A DNA stretch of 64,000 nt from Heliocidaris tuberculata (taxonomy: Eukaryota > Echinodermata > Echinoidea > Camarodonta > Echinometridae). Under the pieces are notes generated by a model that saw only the letters and a program-made list of their open reading frames with translations, did no database searches and was not told the origin of the DNA. The stretch is taken from positions 23,880,907 through 23,944,906 of the forward strand of contig CM046850.1 of assembly GCA_025618425.1 (NCBI GenBank), read 5' to 3'. The position numbers and the translations under genes were made by a program. This document shows, piece after piece, positions 58,399 to 64,000 of this stretch (position 1 is its first letter; every line of letters begins with the position of its first letter).

Positions 58399-58978
58399 AT
58401 AGAAGGCTTTTGTAAAATGTACTAGGAAGGAAAACATGCACTGACATTTGCCGACTGGAAAGGGCTCAGATTTGAAGGTGATTGATATTCTTGGGAGGGG
58501 ACACACCAGCAAAAGCTGAACTTTATCCCAATCATCTGAAGAAAAATGGCAAATGAACAGAACCCTTTCGTAAAATATACCAGGAAGGAAAACACGCACT
58601 GTCATTTACCGACTGGAAAGGTCTCAGATTTGAAGATGGTTGATATTTCCTCTGGTGAATACAGAAGCAAAAGCCAATCTCTTTTCCAATCTCCTGAAGG
58701 AAATGGAAAATGAAAAAAAAAACCTTCAAAAGGGTGCTCGAAAGATTGACATTCGCTGCCATATAGAGGCTGGAAAAGCCTTGGATAAGGAGATGTTTGA
58801 TATTCCTTGAGACATTCATTGCTGAGGATACACAAGTGAGAGCAGATCTTTTTCTTATTCTTCTGAAGGAGAATGGCAAATGGAACAGAACCCTTTCAAA
58901 AATGTGCTGGGAGGATTGACATTCGCTGTCATATAGAGGCTAGAAAAGTCATTGAGGCAAAGATTTTTGACATTCCCA
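58357..58978 (+). repeat. Tandem copies of the INTS13 terminal-exon 3' end (parent plus 3 decayed copies)
   Basis: The last codons of INTS13 ([13 protein letters not shown] and stop) with about 115 bp of 3' UTR recur at 58515, 58673 and about 58842, giving periods of 158, 158 and about 169 bp. Copy 2 keeps GCTGAACTTTATCCCAAT and GAAAAATGGCAAATGA with the same stop. Copies 3 and 4 are more diverged, and CTGAAGGA(G)AATGG is still readable. Copies 2-4 lie in the predicted 3' UTR. Confidence 0.88.
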
Positions 58979-59118
58979 GGGGGGCGTTTCATGAAAGGAC
59001 TTGTCAGATATTTTATCCGACAAATTTGCTCTCAGCCAGTCAGATACAAGGATTTCAGTAGCTTATAACAGTTGTCGGATAAAATACCCGACAACTTCCT
59101 TTCATGAAACACTCCCCA
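58978..59118. mobile_element. Hairpin MITE downstream of INTS13
   Basis: GGGGCGTTTCATGAAAGGAC and TTCCTTTCATGAAACACTCC are inverted ends, with TTTTATCCGACAA and its inverse further in. Its centre (59023-59069) is the reverse complement of the centre of the element at 51590. Confidence 0.85.
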
Positions 59119-59596
59119 GAGGAGAATACACGCGTTGGCTGCTCCCCAAGAGAGTGGTGATCTGAGGAGGCCTGTAATAGAGAGTTTTCGATTATCATGT
59201 AGACTATATGGGCTGCAACATGAACGATAACGGATAACGTTTACCTTATGTATATTCCAACTCCCATTTATACTTGGGCTAGGGGAAGAGTAGAAATATA
59301 AAGCCTTGAAATAGCTTGTAACGAGCTCAATTTTTAAGGAGAGGGTCAGGCGTGTGGGTAGAACAACAAAATATAAGAGCCTGGACAGACATGCCCCACT
59401 AGAACTCTTTCTGAAATAGGAAATGGTGTCTAAAACGGCTGCCATTTTTCAGCCGTTATCCATAAATTAAATGTTACTGAAGAAGTAATAGTTAATCTTC
59501 ACCGTATACAGTCCAACCTGCTTTAGCGACCACCTGTACAGAAAGACCACAATTTTTGTTTCCCTTGAAAACTGTTTCTCATTGAAACTTGTATTA

Positions 59597-60345
59597 ACTC
59601 TTACTGTGCCAAGGAGTATTAGCTCTCTCCAAAATTTTACCAAAATGTGATCAGTGCTTACTTTTCAGTGTCTGCACTTCATTAATCTATTATTTCACAA
59701 AATATTGTGTACAAAACTTGTAGGAAATTTATTACCATTTCTTATGATACCAAACATTATTACTTTACCAAACTTAAAAAACATAAAAATTATTGAAAAT
59801 TACATTTGAGTTTCTTTTGGTCCATTATTTTTTGGTTTCTCAGTTGTTTGCTATTATACTATTAATACATGGTTGGGAGTGCGTTAGTGCGATCTGGCAA
59901 CACAAAGGTTTTTATCGTGGTGTACTAACGCACGAGGCGTAGCCGAGTGTGTTAGACACCACGATAAAAACCTGCGTGTTGCTGGATCGCACTAACGCAC
60001 GAACTCACAACCATGTATTAAAAGTTTTATAAAACGGGTCTACAATCTTAGTGTTTTCTGACAATCTTAGTGTTTGATCCGGATTAGCCGTGCGTTAGTC
60101 CCCTCACCGTGCGTTAGTACTTTTTTTTTGCACGGTCACGTGGTGTTATTTGACCTATCAGGATGGCTACATTCTTGAACCCGTTTTATAATGTTTAATG
60201 ATGAAATAAGGTCATATCTTTTTAAAAATCTGCAGTTTTCTCTGAAAATTTCTATGGTAGCACATAATTATTATCATATATTTAGAATGCTTGATTTATG
60301 CTCAAAATTTTGATACATGTATTTAGTGACCACCATATACCTTTC
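59597..60345 (-). repeat. Dispersed AT-rich repeat, copy interrupted by the 336-bp element
   Basis: It runs from TTAACTCTTACTGTGCCAAG to CATATACCTTTC and is split at 59854/60191 by the palindromic element. A second family, with GACCACCTG words, flanks it at 59515-59590 and 60410-60500, and occurs also at about 44345-44480. Confidence 0.82.
59855..60190 (+). mobile_element. 336-bp palindromic element, copy 3, inserted in an older repeat
   Basis: It has the same ends as copy 2 (TATACTATTAATACATGG and AACCCGTTTTATA). It splits a dispersed repeat whose uninterrupted relative is at 28445-28862, so its ends can be mapped by comparison with that empty site (junction near 28600). Confidence 0.87.
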
Positions 60346-60785
60346 TTGTATTGGTGAAAGAAAATGACAAGTCTATCTATCACATATATGTGACATCGGC
60401 ACTGAAAGAGTTAAAGGAACCTGTATGTGAAGACCACCTGCCCATAGAGACCACTTTACTTGTATCCCTTGAGCGGTCTTTATAGATAGGTTGCATGTAC
60501 ATGTATAAGATGATAGATCTGATACAGATTTGGGAATAAATAAGGACTTTATTGTTCTCATTCATTTTGTTCACCTCTTACTGTTTCTCATTTGGACATA
60601 ACATATGACAATTAAGAAGACTGTTTTTCCTTTAGTATAATTATAAATTGTCCTCCATGTACAATAACCCTTGAGTAATTCCTGTCCTGAAGGGATAATA
60701 GATCAATAAAAATAGAAACAAGCCAAGGATATGATGCTGTTTTCACACAATGGTCTATTTAAAGTTATCTGTCTTTTTTATTTTT

Positions 60786-60965
60786 ATGCCTCCGCCCACC
60801 GAAGGTGGTGCCGGAGGCATTATGTTTTCGGGTTGTCCGTCCGTCCGTCCTGCTTTCTCGTTCTCGCGATAACTCAAGAACCATTTGAGGTATGAACTTC
60901 AAACTTGGTTCTAGTATCTATCACCATAGGTAGACGATCTGATTAGATTTCCGGGAAGCAATATC
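60786..60965 (+). mobile_element. Fragment of a GTCCGTCCGTCC-type dispersed element
   Basis: It begins with the hairpin TGCCTCCGCCCACCGAAGG and GGCGCCGGAGGCA-like arms, then TTTTCGGGTTGTCCGTCCG and CTCGCGATAACTCAAGAACC. It resembles in style, but does not match, the elements at 24355 and 44937. Confidence 0.6.
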
Positions 60966-61540
60966 TGTCTTTTTTTTCTCCCTTTTCTTTCTGGTTTATT
61001 TTCTTTTTGTTTTCTCTATTTTTTTTTCTTTCCAGTAGGATACTTGTTTCGTACGACATTCTATTTAAAGTTACTTTTCTCTTTTTCTTTTCTTTTTGTT
61101 TACTTTTTTCCCTTTTTATTTCTTTTTCTTTCTTTTTTTTTTTTTTTACGAAGCCACCTAAGGTTCCTTGCTGCTTATATTTTCAGTAGTGTTGGATTGA
61201 CAAGAGAATTGTTAGAAAATCAGAGTCATGCCAGTATGATGTTTTTAAATATCAAACTTTGATTCTTAAGATAAACTCGTTTAAAGGCTTGAGTTTTGAA
61301 GTACATGTATGCAAGGTGGTACAGCAATATAAAACTTCTAATTCAGTTGCATAAATATGCATTTTGTAATAAAAGATATTCGAAAAAATGACACATTTAT
61401 ATAATTTTCCTTTAGTTTGTTTGTTACTTTGTTTTCTGTGATTCAAAGTATGTCAAATAATTTTTTTGTGGGGGGCAGGGGGTTGTTTGTGGAGAATATC
61501 AGTTACATTTTTACGTGTAGGACTTGTAGGCCTACTTGTT

Positions 61541-61645
61541 TCTACACTATGACTGTAGATTATCTGGTGAATGAGAGCTTCAATCTTTGGGGCAAAATTT
61601 GTTTCTACACTCTGTAGATTATCTGGTGAATGAGAGCTTTAATCT
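61541..61645 (+). repeat. Short tandem duplication of about 67 bp
   Basis: TTTCTACACT, then GTAGATTATCTGGTGAATGA and GAGCTT(C/T)AATCT occur twice in succession. Confidence 0.85.
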
Positions 61646-61706
61646 AAACAATTTTGCACAATATGATGTTTTTGTGGGGTCTCCTCTCCTGTATCCTTTC
61701 TATTTA

Positions 61707-61737
<31 letters not shown>

Positions 61738-61807
61738 GCTCTCTTTACATTTTTCTTTCATTCCATCTCCATTTCTTTTTCTCTTTCCCTTCCTATCCAT
61801 ACATCTG

Positions 61808-61956
61808 GGTGTGTGTGTGTGCGTGTGTGTGAGGGTGCATGTGGGTGTGTGGGTCTGTGAGCTAGAACTAGTTTTGTGAAGGGTGTGTGTGTGTGCGTGT
61901 GTGTGAGGGTGCATGTGGGTGTGTGGGTCTGTGAGCTAGAACTAGTTTTGTGAAGG
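61808..61956 (+). repeat. Two tandem copies of a 75-bp GT-rich unit
   Basis: The unit GTGTGTGTGTGCGTGTGTGT, GAGGGTGCATGTGGGTGTGT and GAGCTAGAACTAGTTTTGTG is repeated with essentially no change, indicating a recent duplication. Confidence 0.9.
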
Positions 61957-62519
61957 TATGTACGTCAACTCTCCTTTTGGCATATAGCGACCTTGCAATC
62001 AACAATGTTTCAAGACGTCAAAGGCAGCCATATCAACATGTTTACATAAAGCTATTATATTCCACTAGTCTATTTAATTTCACTCTTGATTATGTATACT
62101 GAAAGAAAATCGGAATTTCAGATGAGGCAAACGTCACCCAGTATAGTTTTGAGGCCGAAAGCACAACCCTTTTTTCCACTATGGCCTGCGTTGTCATTAC
62201 CCAGAATTATGCGAAAATAATCGAGGTAGAGTTTCGTTTTGGCAATTCATTTTATTGAGTTTTTCTCACCTCGTCGAATTTAAAATTCAAAGTTGGTACC
62301 CTCACCTAGTTTATCAAGCCATCTAGTCAAAAATGCCCTACGGTGTTATCTAAGAAAGGAAGATCCAGTCCGTTGCATTATACTCCGACCAAGGTAGAAA
62401 CTCCATCAATATCGAAAAATTATCTTTAATGATTCGATTCCGAAAATGAGGTTAATTCTTTCTTGTCTATGATGGACAGGCTAGGCTTTTACATCTTTAT
62501 ATTTACACGTCTGTCGAAC

Positions 62520-62835
62520 CAATGGCGGATTTAGGGGAGGGGGGGGGGGGGGGGGGAACCGGCCTATGCCATAATGTTTAAACCCAGGTGACGTACCTTC
62601 AGAATACAACCCCAAGAATACCCCCCCCCCCCTTTCTTCTCTCTTTATTATTATTATTATTATTATTATTGTATTTGGAGCTTGCTTGTCAGTGAATATT
62701 AGAGTAAAAAAGTACCCAAAAATGAAATAACTTTTTTTTGGGGGGGGGGGGGGGGCTTGTCAGAAAATTTTCGAAATTTTTGCCCCTCTCCTTTTTTTTG
62801 GGGGGGGGGGGGACAACACTCTGGATCCGCCCCCT
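62520..62835. mobile_element. Diverged GGCGGATTTAGG-type element rich in G homopolymers
   Basis: ATGGCGGATTTAGGGGAGG at the left and CTCTGGATCCGCCCCCTGTG at the right look like diverged ends of the family at 10222. The interior has several runs of 10 or more G or C and an ATT microsatellite. Confidence 0.5.
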
Positions 62836-64000
62836 GTGTATATATATTTACTTGCCTATTATCTTTGTGTTATAGAATACACTTGTGTCACTAATTATTG
62901 CCAATGGCTGTAACGAAGCCATCAGCTCCTGTACAAAAGTGTAAGAGTTTGAGATTCATTTGCTATTTTCTCTTATTCCCCCCCCCCCCCCTCTTAACGA
63001 GGGGAAACGACACATTCTCCAGGATGCATAGACCTGAAGAAAGAAAAAAAATGCTGCTTTAACCAGTAAGACTACTTCTATGTGCTTTCAGCTTTCTTTC
63101 TATTTCTGACATATGACATAACAACAGTGAGTGATATAATGTTGGAAAGATTATGCTACGAAGATTTACACATTTCAGCAGCGAATGGAGTTCTCCCCCC
63201 CCCCCCCCCCCCCCACTACCACCACCACCTCCTAATTCGACTTCTCTATTGCAACGTGTTGGCATCTCCCGCCCGAGTACAATTGTCCGTAACCCACCAT
63301 GCCCACTTCCCCCCCCCCCCCCAATCCAATGAAAAGAATCTATATAGCCTATGCTCGACATCGTGACCATGTCGCTTGCACAATTTCCACAATTCAATTG
63401 ACTTGTGCTACCCCCGAATGCCACTTTTTTTGTCTACTTCTGAATGGTTTATTTCCCATATATTCTGGTACCCGGTGAGTTTGTTCATTTTCATAGGCTA
63501 TGCATGAATTCTCGAAGCTACATGGTATGTTGACTTGATACCTCACGTACCTATTCATCATATCCCCTTTCATCCAAAGGTGCGAAATGCGGGGTGCAGG
63601 TCAATAGTATTGCAAGGGCCTGTTCTTAAAAACTTGTTTTTGAAGGGCGGACGATGCTATTCCTTCATACATATATCAAGAAAAATGTTGCAGTGAGAAT
63701 ACGACATTATCAAAAAACTGATTATAGTCCCACTGTGAACAGCACAATTATTGGCGATCAACGGCGTTGGTCAGGCTTAGGTTTTTGTTGAATATATCCC
63801 ATTATGTTTCTACTGCTTCACCTCATCTCTTTTACCTAATACTATGAATGCAGGAAATTAACTTTTGGATCGACCCAATAAAAACAATTTCAGATAATTG
63901 GTAATAAGCTGAACTGGTGAGAATAGTCTCCCCCCCCCCCCCCCCCTTTTTTTCAAGTTCCTGTATACGACACGAATACGAACAGACCAAATAATTCCTC

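Larger units (their letters stand above)
60500..64000. other. Terminal intergenic region
   Basis: It contains the elements at 60786, 61541, 61808 and 62520, CT and GT microsatellites near 61710 and 61810, and C or G homopolymers of 10-20 bases at 62979, 63195, 63309 and 63931. No gene is recognised. Confidence 0.55.

Overview
This window looks like nuclear DNA of a marine invertebrate deuterostome, most likely an echinoderm of sea-urchin type. The reasons are its multi-exon genes with GT/AG introns, its AT-rich intergenic DNA, its many G or C homopolymers, tRNA-derived SINEs ending in ATT repeats, and very many short fold-back elements. The phylum is an inference from repeat style and protein similarity.

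Layout: 1-21.9 kb holds no gene that I recognise. It is a repeat landscape: two inverted arrays of a CATTCAATTT-like word around a SINE, a 336-bp palindromic element (two of its three copies), head-to-head LINE fragments, and several hairpins. At 21.99-23.29 kb on the minus strand lies a single-exon class A GPCR of 432 residues. From 23.3 to 32.6 kb come more mobile elements, including a fold-back with about 215-bp arms and the first of two inverted copies of a 147-bp-period element.

From 33.9 to 37.3 kb on the minus strand is a complete five-exon MFSD3 (SLC33-family) transporter gene. Its terminal exon is followed by seven decayed tandem copies of its own 3' end. About 3.3 kb away, head to head with it on the plus strand, is a complete INTS13/Asunder gene of 15 coding exons (40.6-58.4 kb), reconstructed here with consistent intron phases to 737 residues. 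Its introns carry a decayed hAT-like transposon with a second element nested in it, several MITEs, a SINE, and a partial duplicate of exon 12. Its terminal exon is also followed by three decayed tandem copies of its own 3' end. From 59 to 64 kb there are only repeats.

The three genes have unrelated roles: cell-surface signalling, membrane transport, and Integrator/RNA processing. The most distinctive signal is repeated local tandem duplication of exon edges (MFSD3 last exon, INTS13 last exon, INTS13 exon 12). The second is a class of irregular word arrays, in which a word of about 10-15 bp recurs with unique spacers, some phased near 20 and 40 bp.
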